From: an uncultured Bacilli bacterium | GTDB lineage: Bacteria > Bacillota_I > Bacilli_A > RFN20 > CAG-631 | DNA length: 64,000 nucleotides | Direction of reading: 5' to 3' | NCBI GenBank assembly: GCA_947627355.1 | Contig: CANQVX010000008.1 | Coordinates: 17,312 to 81,311, forward strand | In this document: piece after piece, positions 43,801-53,496 of the stretch | Layout: the number at the start of each line of letters is the position of its first letter | Numbering within the stretch: position 1 is the first letter of the stretch | Translations under genes and position numbers: made by a program | Notes under the pieces: generated by a model | What the model saw: only the letters and a program-made list of their open reading frames with translations | Told to the model about the DNA's origin: nothing | The model's database searches: none

Positions 43801-43963
43801 TGCCGTGGATTTAAATAAAGTTATTATTGACCGTGAAATTAAACGTAAGATGGAAGAATTTGGCTTCTATGATACAAAAACTAATAAACCTATTAAAGAA
43901 TATAAGGTTAGAGATTATGATTGGATACTATCATGTATTCAAAACAAAAAATGTCCAGTATAG
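40841..43963 (+). CDS. Large (1040 aa) lipoprotein: N-terminal carbohydrate-binding-like region fused to extracellular solute-binding domain
   Basis: lipobox ALTSCSN; beta-rich CBM-like segments (AGLYPITLHYYNGTNEGPVFRTIEINGK), then SBP-like GIKVNLRQMPGEQNLILANAANQTPDLALGV... Confidence 0.75.
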   Translation: MKHKKAKLTLFGLGVMLALTSCSNTVKPFDVSVEDFDQSANYLLDRTGGDDDYIYRYNSLMEKYRGRYVSSKNERVLYATNASHPQEDIQGEAKENVDILLSRNLGGEIRYSIITDKDGNQISSLDTGLYTIEVEYYLPIDFLSAGLISVYIGNSLQFSSALSMQLPLLYEDDVEYKENGSKDFDGYVNKYGDQLAPKTKRYGTWASVMLNTNINDTSEAALFEINSSTSFITIRSNSESTIYLRKIKLVPYQPLISYDEYYNDVNKTLGTGTYKLNAIDYAYKNDKAIRLSTEMTATVAPFNNYKKLINVLDGWDVAGQTATWKLTVDKAGLYPITLHYYNGTNEGPVFRTIEINGKVPFEEFKNYRFENTGAGYANETLSKNGKPLYYFFDANKEYELSITSEKEPFSDSYYSLMSIYDDINDFAIEIRKITGATVDTNRQWRLTTIFPETEDLLKHYKNVIYYEYNRLSNLVDDSSMILSYFPRMTQLLDDFIKSPNSIPNKLDRFSSGDSCLAKLIADTANLLTATNMTLDMIYLTNDDSKIARANASGWENFKNSISSLFDTFTSDRYKTENDPDQLNVWVNRSLNYIEIMQAMADNDFTPKTGIKVNLRQMPGEQNLILANAANQTPDLALGVTAGLAFEFALRGDASYPLSDFDDFWEVAKNIPAGQFLSSLYQDKIYGLPETSTAQVLYARSDILEVIGDNNTELPMPEVWDDLINILPRLQSSGMNFYYPASVSTSLKPLSATVQLILQNGGKLYADDGFSVDLRADESIRGLQTLTDLYTIYALPAEVANFFNSFRYGSIPLGVSDISMYISLKYVAPELAGKWKIALPPGVRQNCSIADGTCKDLNGDGTPDDISRWYISNGSTSMIFNKSKKINEAWEFNKWWMSTDVQIEYADTLQSIYGPSFVWFSANKEAAKELLVDPEVRDIMLEAQKWITDLQQLPGQYMIQRGLSDIWNTVVLGKSSSGTAAVKMTVANAVDLNKVIIDREIKRKMEEFGFYDTKTNKPIKEYKVRDYDWILSCIQNKKCPV

Positions 43964-43979
43964 GAGGTGAATCATTGAT

Positions 43980-44981
43980 ATGAGTAATTCAAATGTAGAT
44001 GCGGCTTATAATTCAAGAGTTAGACGTAATATTCATGGCTATACTCTTAAAAAAGCCGAAAAAACTAAAAGAAAAAGTAGACATAAAAATACTGGTATTA
44101 ATGGTTCAGCTTGGGGTATCTTTTGTTTGGTATTTCCATTTGCCCTATTATTCTTTGTCTTTATCGTTGTTCCAGTATTTATGTCAGCATTATTAAGTCT
44201 TACTTACTATAATGCTATTGATACTCCTAGATTTGTAGGAATTCAAAACTACATTGATATGTTTACAAGAGACCGTGAATTTATGATGTATGTTATTCCA
44301 CAAACCTTAAAATTTGCAATTATTGTAGGTCCAGGTGGTTATATTCTATCGTTTATTATTGCTTGGATGTTAGCTCAACTTCCTCGTGGTATTAGAACCG
44401 TACTTGCTTTAATTGTTTATACACCATCTCTTGCTGGTGGTGTCTTCATCGGTGTCATTTGGAAATCATTTTTCTCCGGTGACCAATTCGGTTATTTGAA
44501 TGCTATTTTGATGAATCTAGGTATCATTAAAGCACCAATTGCTTGGCTTACCAATCCACAATATTTGTTAAGCATTACAATATTTGTTGCATTGTGGTCT
44601 TCATTTGGTATCGGATTTTTATCAATCCTTGCATCACTTTGTAATTTGGACCAAGAATTATTTGAAGCCGCACATATTGATGGCATTAAGAATCGTTTCC
44701 AAGAAACAATTTATGTAACGATTCCTCAAATGAAAGGATCAATGTTCTTTAGTGCGATTATGTCAATTACTGGAGCTATGAGTGCTGGTACATTAGCCGT
44801 TGACTTATCAGGATCTAACCCAACTCCACAAAACTCAGCTCAAACAATTCTAGCCCACATGAACGACTATGCATTTATTAGAAATGAACTTGGTTATGCA
44901 TCCGCAATGTCAGTTGTCTTATTGTTATTTGTACTTGTCTTTTCAAAGATTGCATCCAAGTTATTTGCTGAAAAGGATTAA
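43980..44981 (+). CDS. Carbohydrate ABC transporter permease (MalF/UgpA type)
   Basis: multiple TM; EAA motif LFEAAHIDGIKNRFQETIYVTIP. Confidence 0.9.
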   Translation: MSNSNVDAAYNSRVRRNIHGYTLKKAEKTKRKSRHKNTGINGSAWGIFCLVFPFALLFFVFIVVPVFMSALLSLTYYNAIDTPRFVGIQNYIDMFTRDREFMMYVIPQTLKFAIIVGPGGYILSFIIAWMLAQLPRGIRTVLALIVYTPSLAGGVFIGVIWKSFFSGDQFGYLNAILMNLGIIKAPIAWLTNPQYLLSITIFVALWSSFGIGFLSILASLCNLDQELFEAAHIDGIKNRFQETIYVTIPQMKGSMFFSAIMSITGAMSAGTLAVDLSGSNPTPQNSAQTILAHMNDYAFIRNELGYASAMSVVLLLFVLVFSKIASKLFAEKD

Positions 44982-44998
44982 AGGAGGGATAGAAAGAT

Positions 44999-45871
44999 AT
45001 GGCAAAATTTCAAGTCACTCAGCTAAATCCTAAAAGATTTCAAGCGAGTCAAATCAAATTCTTAGTTATTCTCCTTTTAATTTGTACAGTTATGATTCTT
45101 CCAATTATTTATATTGTTAACCAAGCATTTAAACCATTGGATGAATTATTCTACTTCCCACCTCAACTATTTGTTAAAAATCCAACGATTTCTAACTTTA
45201 CTGAGTTAGGAAGACTTGCAAGAACTACTGGACTTCCTTGGATTAGATATTTATTAAACTCACTAATCATCTCAGTAGTTTATGTTATTGGCGTTATATT
45301 TATTACTGTTTTAGCAGCTTATGCAATTTCTAAAAAAGAATTCCGTTTCAAAAAGGTATTGTTTAAAGTTAACCAATTAGCCTTAATGTTTGTTGCTGTA
45401 GCTGTTGCAGTTCCTAATTATTTAATTATTTCTTATTTAGGTTTAATGGATACTTTCTGGGTACACATTATTCCTTCACTAGCAGTTCCTGTTTATCTAT
45501 TCTTATTAAAACAAAACATGGACGATGGAATTCCTAAAGAAATTCTAGAATCTGCTAAATTAGATGGCGCTAATGATTTACAAGTCATCTTAAAATTCGT
45601 TGTTCCTCTAGTTAAGCCAGCAATCGCCACTATTGCTATCTTAGCTTTCCAAAGCATTTGGAATTCAGGAGGCGCAAGTTTAATTTATCTAACAAGTGAA
45701 AGCTTAAAGACATTACCTTATTATTTAGGTTTGCTTCAAGCTTCAGCCGGAATTAAGGCTACTGGAGTTGCTGCAGCATCATCTCTAATAATCTTCGTTC
45801 CTAATCTAATTATCTTTATTGCAATGCAATCAAGAGTTATGAATACTATGGCAAGGTCAGGTATCAAATAA
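44999..45871 (+). CDS. Carbohydrate ABC transporter permease (MalG/UgpE type)
   Basis: EAA motif ILESAKLDGANDLQVILKFVVPLVKPAI. Confidence 0.9.
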   Translation: MAKFQVTQLNPKRFQASQIKFLVILLLICTVMILPIIYIVNQAFKPLDELFYFPPQLFVKNPTISNFTELGRLARTTGLPWIRYLLNSLIISVVYVIGVIFITVLAAYAISKKEFRFKKVLFKVNQLALMFVAVAVAVPNYLIISYLGLMDTFWVHIIPSLAVPVYLFLLKQNMDDGIPKEILESAKLDGANDLQVILKFVVPLVKPAIATIAILAFQSIWNSGGASLIYLTSESLKTLPYYLGLLQASAGIKATGVAAASSLIIFVPNLIIFIAMQSRVMNTMARSGIK

Positions 45872-48171
45872 TGAAATACATTAAAAAATTCTTTGCTTTA
45901 GTTAGCATTGCCTTAATTATTGCTGCAAGTGGCTTATTTGGTAGTTATTATGAAAATAATAGTAACAACATTAATCCTGGTCATGTAACTCAAGTTAAAG
46001 CTGCAACCGCTACAACTTATACGCAAACATACAATGCGGATAACATTCTAGTTAATGCCCCTGATGCTTATGAACCAGGTTCAACCTATGACACAATAGG
46101 TTTAGAAACTCCTCAAGAAATGTTTATTCATGAAGAAGAAGCTGGAGATATTGTTTATATTCTAAACACTCCTTCAGGAGGAGCAAGTCCATTCTTAATT
46201 AAGATGAATTTATCAGCAGAAAATCCTGCATCCACTGTTGAAAAAATCACTTTACCATTTGCTTATATGAATACACCAACAGGTCTATGGATTGTAAACA
46301 TTAATGGTACTGATTGGATTTATATTAGTGATGCTAAAGCATCATTTACTATCTATAGTGGTGATACAACTCGTCAATTTACATTCACTGGTTTAATTTA
46401 CATGGCTGAGTTAAATAATCTAAGTCATTATAAGATTATTACTGAACCAGCTATTGAAAAAGCCGGTGGTATTACTGAAAGATCTCCATCATTTGGTAGT
46501 AAAGACTTAACAAACTTTGAACCTTCTAAGATTTCAGTTGATAATGAAGGTAAAATCTATGTTGCAAGTCCTTCTACTGGTGCTGGTTTAATCCTATTAT
46601 CAAATGCTTATTTAGATGTTGATAAATGGGGACCTAACAGTTATATTTCTAGTGAATTTATTAGTTTCTTTGCTGTTAATGCTGTTCAATATAACTTACT
46701 ATACTACCTAGTTAAAACCTTTGGTACTGAAAAACAATTAAAACAAATTGATATTCCTGAACCAGTAGGCTTTACCAATGTCTTCATTGATAATAAGAAC
46801 TTAACTTATTCAATGACCACTAAACCTAACAATGCTGATACTAGTAGTTATCCTAGCTTTACAAAGCATAAAACCGATGGTTCATCGATGTTTGCTTATA
46901 ATGTTATTGGTAGTAACAGTATATCTGCTGAATTTTCAGATATTACAGTATCAAAAGATGGCATCTTATTTGTAGCCGATCAAAATGGTTTGATTTATGT
47001 TTATGGTCCTGATGGTGATTTCATTTATCTGTTTGGTAGTTCAGAAAAAACTAAACCTGATATTGTTGGTTTCTTTGAAATGTTAAGAGCTATTGGTGTT
47101 GATTCTCAAGATCGTATTTGGGCAATTGACCAATCTAAGAACTTAATTCAATCATTCAATCCAACTGATTATACTAAAAACATTTTCGAAGCTATTATTT
47201 CTTTTGAAAATCATGAATATGAAAAATCAAGAAAAGCTTGGGAAAATGTCTTGGTAGCTGATGAATTATCAGTCTTTGCAAATGATGGTATCGGAAAAGC
47301 TTATTATTACGATTTACAATTTGATGAAGCTGCTAAATATTTCTCAATTTCTAAAAATAGAAGTTTATATTCTGAAGCTTTCTGGGAAATTAGAAATAAC
47401 TGGCTTCAATCAAATCTTGCCATTGCTGTTGTTATCTTAGTTGCAATTGTTGCAGTTCTTGTTGGTCTACATTATCTATTCAAATGTGTTCCAGTTCTTG
47501 CTAACTTCAAAGGTAAGGCAAAGACTACTGTGACACGAAGCAGAATCTTTAAAGATTTAACAGTAGGATTTAGATTGATAAGAAAACCTGTTGATACCTT
47601 CTATGAATTAAAGACAGGTCAAAGAGGTTCAGTATTAGGTGCTACATTATACTATATTTTAGGTTTAATTATCTTTACCTGGTACATGTATGGTAAAGCT
47701 TTACCATTCCAATACTTCAATGAAAACACGATGTATGCATCGATTGTAATCTTTGGATTTATTGGTGTAATTGCTATCTTTATTATTTGTAACTATTTAG
47801 TTTCAGCAATTAAAAATGGGGAAGGAACCTTTAAAAACATTTACAAGTTTACAGGCTATAGTTTATTACCTTTGATTGTTTTACTTCCAATTGCTGTTGG
47901 TTTATCTTATATCTTAACTTTAACAGAACAAGTTATTATGGATTTATTATTCCAAGTAGCTTTGTGGGGAACAATCTTCTTTGTAATAGTAGGTATTTTA
48001 GAAACTCACAACTATACCTTTAAACAAACATTCTGGAACGTTATTTTAACCATTATCTTTATGGTATTATTCGTTATTATCTGTTTAACAATCTTATTAA
48101 TGTTTGACCAAGTATCAACATTAATTGAAAGTATTACTCGGGAGGTGAAACTTCGTGCTGGCTGGTATTAA
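45871..48171 (+). CDS. Yip1-family membrane protein with extracellular NHL/beta-propeller-like and TPR-like N-terminal region
   Basis: signal peptide; ISVDNEGKIYVASP, ITVSKDGILFVADQNGLIYVYGPDGD; five C-terminal TM helices. Confidence 0.7.
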   Translation: MKYIKKFFALVSIALIIAASGLFGSYYENNSNNINPGHVTQVKAATATTYTQTYNADNILVNAPDAYEPGSTYDTIGLETPQEMFIHEEEAGDIVYILNTPSGGASPFLIKMNLSAENPASTVEKITLPFAYMNTPTGLWIVNINGTDWIYISDAKASFTIYSGDTTRQFTFTGLIYMAELNNLSHYKIITEPAIEKAGGITERSPSFGSKDLTNFEPSKISVDNEGKIYVASPSTGAGLILLSNAYLDVDKWGPNSYISSEFISFFAVNAVQYNLLYYLVKTFGTEKQLKQIDIPEPVGFTNVFIDNKNLTYSMTTKPNNADTSSYPSFTKHKTDGSSMFAYNVIGSNSISAEFSDITVSKDGILFVADQNGLIYVYGPDGDFIYLFGSSEKTKPDIVGFFEMLRAIGVDSQDRIWAIDQSKNLIQSFNPTDYTKNIFEAIISFENHEYEKSRKAWENVLVADELSVFANDGIGKAYYYDLQFDEAAKYFSISKNRSLYSEAFWEIRNNWLQSNLAIAVVILVAIVAVLVGLHYLFKCVPVLANFKGKAKTTVTRSRIFKDLTVGFRLIRKPVDTFYELKTGQRGSVLGATLYYILGLIIFTWYMYGKALPFQYFNENTMYASIVIFGFIGVIAIFIICNYLVSAIKNGEGTFKNIYKFTGYSLLPLIVLLPIAVGLSYILTLTEQVIMDLLFQVALWGTIFFVIVGILETHNYTFKQTFWNVILTIIFMVLFVIICLTILLMFDQVSTLIESITREVKLRAGWY

Positions 48172-50722
48172 AAAATATGGCAAATTGCTATTAATGAGTT
48201 TTCTAGTTTTCGCTGGTTTTAGTATCGCAACTAATCAACAACACGTTTATGCTGTTGATGATACTAATCGTAATGAACAATTTGCAGCAGCTGAATACAA
48301 TGTGCCAATTAGTGGAGTTTCAACTGCTGATGGTTATGTAAAGATTTATGAAAATAAGAATTTTGAATATTTCTTTAGTGCTGGTAGTAATAATGGGAAC
48401 AAAAATAAGAATATTTTGAAAATTAGAAACAAACAAACCGGTTTTGTTTGGTCTACTGGCGCAGGAAATTCAAGAAAAGATGAAATGCTTAGTCGTTGTA
48501 CTCATATTAGAGCAAATACTCCTGAATACTTTGCTTGTACAATTGATGCTGGACCTAATAAAAATGGTGGCGATAATGAGGCCGCTTATGCTGAAATCAA
48601 TCAATTATTAGGATTTTCTTACATCAATAAAGGTCAACCTACACCAAATGTTGGCTTAAAAGCCTTAACTGCTGAATTTGTCCGTCATGAAAAATATGCT
48701 AACAGATGGATGTTTAAGACCTCATTCCAAGTAAGTATTGATAAGAAAACAAGAAGTTTCAACTTTAATATGCGTTTCACATTTGATGAAAAAGGATTTA
48801 ATGTTGATATCTTAGAAGAAGACATTTATGGTTCTGGTAGTTATTTAGTTGATGCTGTTTATCCTCTTCCATGTTTTGGTCAATCTGGTGGCAATATGTT
48901 AACTTGTAGCCTTGAAAATGTGGATGAAGATGGTTATGGTGATTGTGCCTTTTATCCTGAAAGTATCACTAAAAACCCAGCTACTGATTTACCAGGTTAT
49001 GTCTTTATTCCAGATGGCTCTGGAGCCTTAATTCGTTATGATACGAATCGTGAAATGAACAACAATGAGTTATATTTTGATGTTTATGGTGATCCATATC
49101 GTGAAAAATATACTGATGTTGAATATTCAACTGGTGATCAAATCATGGAACATTCTTATGTTGATAGTAAGAAAATCATGATGCCAGTTTGGGGTGTATC
49201 GTATGGTAATAATCAAGATGCCTTTGTTGCTTATGCAACACATGGTAGTGAATATTTTGGCTTAGTCTTTAGAGGACGTAGCGATAATTCATCTAAATTT
49301 GCTTATTCTCAAACTAAACCTCGTTTTGAAAGAAACCGTACTTATAAATATAATTTCGGTGCTGCTGCTAGAACTATTCTATATCTAGAAGAAGATGAAA
49401 TTTATAAATATGATATCGGTTTAAGATATGATATTTTAAGTGGTGATGGTTCTTTAGATAGCCTTCCTGCAAATTATATCGGTATGGCTTTATCTTATCG
49501 TAATTATTTAGTTAACAATGGTTTAATTAAAAAACTAACTGAAGATGAATTACATTCTGGTGTTAAAGTTGACTTTATCATGAGCGATGTTAAAAGAGCT
49601 ATTGTTGGTTATGAAGATGTAATCGCTACTCATACTAATCGTTTACAAGAAATATTAAATGAATTTAAAGATATGGGTATTGATTATGTAACATCCTCAT
49701 TACTAGGATGGCAAAATGATGGTATTGCCATGGCACATCCTGGAAAAAATAATTATAGTACTGGTGCTGGTTCTAAAAGCGGATTTAGAGACGTTGTAAA
49801 TACTGCTAAGAAACTAGACTATGATATTAATTTCCAACAAAACTATGGCTTAATCAATAGTGACCAAATGCCAAACATTGGTGCTTATGCTGTTAAAGGT
49901 TTAAATAGAAACTATGGAACAATGATTCTATGGGATAATAACAAACCTGTTAAATGGTGGCACTATGCTAACCCTAACATGCAAATGACTTGGTTAAATA
50001 ATCAAACTAATACATTATTAGATGATTTTGGTAAGACTATTGGTGTTACTATTGAAGGAACTTCAAACATCTTAGCTCCTGATTATGGAAAGAACTTAAG
50101 TTATGAAGATTCCATGAAAATCATTGCTAATGGTACTTATAAGGCTAGTAGTAAAGCAAGACTTGGTGCTGTTTCACCTAACATGTATTTATGGCCTAGT
50201 TTAACTGATTATTATGATATTCCTGTTTATAATTCTCAATATATTGCCGAAACTGATTCAGTTCCATTCCTTGAAATCGTTTTAGGCGGTCTTGTTAATT
50301 TATATGCAAGTTATTCTAACTTCTCATTCTATAATGATGAATCATGCTTAAAGATGATTGAATACAATCTAAATCCATCATTTATCATTACAGAACAATC
50401 AAATGAAGATTTAATGTATACTAATTCAAGAGATTATTATTCTACTGGTTATGGAAAATATAAAGAAATCATCAAAGAAGTTTATGAAAAAGTTAATCCT
50501 ATCTTAACTGCTTTGAAAGGTAAAACTTTAGTAGGTCGTGAAGTTATTCCTACCGGTGATGATAATGACAATTTAGGTTTCTATGTTAATACTTATGCTC
50601 CATTTGTTGATGGTGCTATCCAAAATGATAGTAAAGTAGTTGTAGCAATCAATTATCAAAATTATGAAGTCACTTATGAGGGACATGTTGTTAAACCTAT
50701 GAGTGCTATGATAATTAGTTAG
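48155..50722 (+). CDS. DUF5696-like secreted protein (possible glycan-active enzyme)
   Basis: GTG start; signal peptide; PGYVFIPDGSGALIRYD...; linkage with Yip1 and sugar permeases. Confidence 0.7.
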   Translation: MLAGIKKYGKLLLMSFLVFAGFSIATNQQHVYAVDDTNRNEQFAAAEYNVPISGVSTADGYVKIYENKNFEYFFSAGSNNGNKNKNILKIRNKQTGFVWSTGAGNSRKDEMLSRCTHIRANTPEYFACTIDAGPNKNGGDNEAAYAEINQLLGFSYINKGQPTPNVGLKALTAEFVRHEKYANRWMFKTSFQVSIDKKTRSFNFNMRFTFDEKGFNVDILEEDIYGSGSYLVDAVYPLPCFGQSGGNMLTCSLENVDEDGYGDCAFYPESITKNPATDLPGYVFIPDGSGALIRYDTNREMNNNELYFDVYGDPYREKYTDVEYSTGDQIMEHSYVDSKKIMMPVWGVSYGNNQDAFVAYATHGSEYFGLVFRGRSDNSSKFAYSQTKPRFERNRTYKYNFGAAARTILYLEEDEIYKYDIGLRYDILSGDGSLDSLPANYIGMALSYRNYLVNNGLIKKLTEDELHSGVKVDFIMSDVKRAIVGYEDVIATHTNRLQEILNEFKDMGIDYVTSSLLGWQNDGIAMAHPGKNNYSTGAGSKSGFRDVVNTAKKLDYDINFQQNYGLINSDQMPNIGAYAVKGLNRNYGTMILWDNNKPVKWWHYANPNMQMTWLNNQTNTLLDDFGKTIGVTIEGTSNILAPDYGKNLSYEDSMKIIANGTYKASSKARLGAVSPNMYLWPSLTDYYDIPVYNSQYIAETDSVPFLEIVLGGLVNLYASYSNFSFYNDESCLKMIEYNLNPSFIITEQSNEDLMYTNSRDYYSTGYGKYKEIIKEVYEKVNPILTALKGKTLVGREVIPTGDDNDNLGFYVNTYAPFVDGAIQNDSKVVVAINYQNYEVTYEGHVVKPMSAMIIS

Positions 50723-50736
50723 GAGTGTGAGTAAGT

Positions 50737-53490
50737 ATGGAATTTAAAGATTTAAGTATCGCTGCTGAAAGCACACTAAAATTTGCAAAAGAAGATGCTG
50801 ATAGAGAATTTGAAAAGATTCGTCAAAAATATGTTAAACATAGAAATGCTAATGCTGTTCATTTAACAACTTCAATTGAAGAATATGAAACAGCTTTAAT
50901 CGAATTAAGATTACAAATTCTAAAAGACAATTTAAATGCTTATTATGATGTTAATCCAAAATTATATGATTATGTTCGTTTGTTAAATGCTAAAAAAGAA
51001 TTAGAATTTAGACATGAACATAATAAGATTCATCGTCACGATGTTAGTCGTGAAGCAGTTATGAAAGAAATTGCTACACGTCGTTATGATTTTGAAAAAA
51101 TCGAAGTTGGTCTAGAAAAAACTTTATATGAAAAAGAAAAATATGACCGTTATGAAAAACTAGATTATGAACATCGTGTTGAACTTGATAAAGTAGTAGA
51201 AGAAATTGTTACTGCTAATAATGCCACTAATCCAATTAAGGTAACTTATGAAGAATTCTATAAACAAATGATTCAAGAATTTGAAGAAATTTGTAACAAG
51301 AATAAAGAATTAATGGCTGATTTATTCAATCAAGTAAATGTCATTGTTAAAGAAAACTATCAAAAACTAGCAATGACTGATAAGAAAACTAAAATCAATC
51401 AAATCTCATTAGAAAGAGATCAAAAAGCTAGGGATTTACTTGCTTTGCATCGTAAACTTCTTGATACTAAGGTTGATTTAAAAGTTTTAAAAACTCAACT
51501 TCGTGAAAAGTTACCAGTTGAAGAAACTTATAAAGAAGTTGAAGCAAACATCAAAGCCCTTGAAGATGAAATTAAGGTAGCTGAAGAAGCCATTGAAGCA
51601 AAGAATCAAGAAATCAAACAAGTTGAAGAAGAAATCGCAAAACTTCTAGAAACTTATAAAAAAGAATTCCTTGAACAAGCAAAAGTTAGTGAAAATAATG
51701 AATCTGTCGATAAAAACGACATTATTAGAATGATTAATGCTTGCTTTGCTAAAGAAAGTGATGAAGTATTTGATTCATTAATTCAAGTAATTAATGACTA
51801 TGGTAAAAAAGAATTCAAGCCATTTGATGAATATAAAAAAGAAAAATTGGCTGAATATGCATCCATAGTTGATAAAGAATCGATAAATAATTATTTAAAA
51901 TCTTTACAAGATCCTTCAGTAGACTTAAATGCTAAAAAAGAAGAAATCAAAAAAGAATATGCTGAAAAGTTGCAAGCCGAAAAAGAAAATTATTTATCGG
52001 TCAAAAGGGCAATTAAAGAAGCTCGTAACGAACGTAAACAAGTATATAAAGATAAGAAAAAAGAAGCTAAAATTAAATCTAAAAATGTTTCTAGTTCCTT
52101 TGAAAAGATGGAAATTAGAGATACCTTACTTGTTTATAAAAAAGAAATTAAAGAAGGCGACCGTGCTAAGTATAAAAAAGCAAGACACAATTATAGTTTA
52201 AAAGTTAAAGAAATAAACGAAGAATTAAGACTTGCTTTACTTGCAGTTGATCAACCTCAAACAGTTGTTGTTGAAGAAGTTTATCAAAGCAAACTTCAAA
52301 GATTACAAAAAGAAGATGCTAAATTTGAAAAACATCAAGAAAAACAACTTAAAAAGCAATTAAACTTATCTAAATATCGTAAGAATATGAATAAAACTCA
52401 AAGAGAAAATATTTTGGGTTATATATTCTTATCGGTATGGGCTGTAGGATTTGTTATTTTAACATTATATCCATTAATTTATACTTTCTTTTTAAGTTTT
52501 AGTGATGTTGGTTATCACTTAGGATATGATCCAGTTTTCTTTGGAAATGGTAAATTATTCCCTAACTGGGTGGGTTTTGAAAACTATTCAAATCTATTCT
52601 TTAACAACACTAGTTTCTTATATCAAAAATTACCAACATTTTTGATGAGTATGGCGTTTTTCCTACCAATTGTTGTATTCATTGCTTTCGTACTAGCAAT
52701 GCTACTTAATACAAAAATTGTCGGTAAAACCGTATTCAGAATCATTTATTTCTTACCAGTTATCATTATTTCTGGTGAATTACTTAACATGTTACAAAAC
52801 GATGGAGGCGGAAACGATTCCATTAGGTTAACAATTGATGGTACATTTATTTATTCAGTATTGAATTCAATATCTACCAAAGCTGTTGAATATGCAAACT
52901 TCGTATTCCAAAACTTCATTATTATTTTGTGGATGACTGGGGTACCAATTGTCTTATTCATTAGTGGTTTACAAAAAATTGATCGTTCATTATATGAGGC
53001 CGCTGAAATCGATGGTGCAAATAAATGGCAAGCCTTATGGACGGTAACGTTCCCATTGATTAAATCAGTTATCTTAATTGCTTGTCTATTTACAATCGTT
53101 CAAATTGCTTCAATCGATATGACTGGAATTAACCCTATCAAGAGTAGTGGTGATGCGGCTAATCCAGGAATTACCGAACTGATGTCAGGAACAACCGCAA
53201 AATATGGTATGGCTGCTGCTATGGCATGGGTTCAAACATTAATAGTTCTAGTATTTGTTGTTGTAGTATTCCTTCTTTTCAGAGAAAAAGAATTTGTTGA
53301 AAAACAAAAGAGTTACGAAGAAGTTGAAAGAATTAAGGCTAAGAAAGCTAGACGTAAAGCTAAAGCTTCAGCTTTCTTCCGTGTAGATGCTATTAAACGT
53401 GGTTGGGCAAAAGTTACAAGTCCAATTGTTAAATGGCGTCATACACGTCGTATGAAACTTCAAAAGAAGAAAGAAGAAGGGGGAGAATAG
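50737..53490 (+). CDS. Carbohydrate ABC permease (MalF type) with approximately 550-aa charged coiled-coil N-terminal extension
   Basis: First approximately 555 residues are K/E-rich helical; then NILGYIFLSVWAVGFVILTLYPLIYTFFLSFSDVGY and EAA motif LYEAAEIDGANKWQALWTVTFPLI. Confidence 0.88.
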   Translation: MEFKDLSIAAESTLKFAKEDADREFEKIRQKYVKHRNANAVHLTTSIEEYETALIELRLQILKDNLNAYYDVNPKLYDYVRLLNAKKELEFRHEHNKIHRHDVSREAVMKEIATRRYDFEKIEVGLEKTLYEKEKYDRYEKLDYEHRVELDKVVEEIVTANNATNPIKVTYEEFYKQMIQEFEEICNKNKELMADLFNQVNVIVKENYQKLAMTDKKTKINQISLERDQKARDLLALHRKLLDTKVDLKVLKTQLREKLPVEETYKEVEANIKALEDEIKVAEEAIEAKNQEIKQVEEEIAKLLETYKKEFLEQAKVSENNESVDKNDIIRMINACFAKESDEVFDSLIQVINDYGKKEFKPFDEYKKEKLAEYASIVDKESINNYLKSLQDPSVDLNAKKEEIKKEYAEKLQAEKENYLSVKRAIKEARNERKQVYKDKKKEAKIKSKNVSSSFEKMEIRDTLLVYKKEIKEGDRAKYKKARHNYSLKVKEINEELRLALLAVDQPQTVVVEEVYQSKLQRLQKEDAKFEKHQEKQLKKQLNLSKYRKNMNKTQRENILGYIFLSVWAVGFVILTLYPLIYTFFLSFSDVGYHLGYDPVFFGNGKLFPNWVGFENYSNLFFNNTSFLYQKLPTFLMSMAFFLPIVVFIAFVLAMLLNTKIVGKTVFRIIYFLPVIIISGELLNMLQNDGGGNDSIRLTIDGTFIYSVLNSISTKAVEYANFVFQNFIIILWMTGVPIVLFISGLQKIDRSLYEAAEIDGANKWQALWTVTFPLIKSVILIACLFTIVQIASIDMTGINPIKSSGDAANPGITELMSGTTAKYGMAAAMAWVQTLIVLVFVVVVFLLFREKEFVEKQKSYEEVERIKAKKARRKAKASAFFRVDAIKRGWAKVTSPIVKWRHTRRMKLQKKKEEGGE

Positions 53491-53496
53491 AATTTT

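Noticed and set aside
51929-52201. 90-aa overlapping ORF in another frame of the coiled-coil permease
   Set aside because: Lysine-rich composition expected from an AT-rich coiled-coil gene in an alternate frame; no SD or homology signal.
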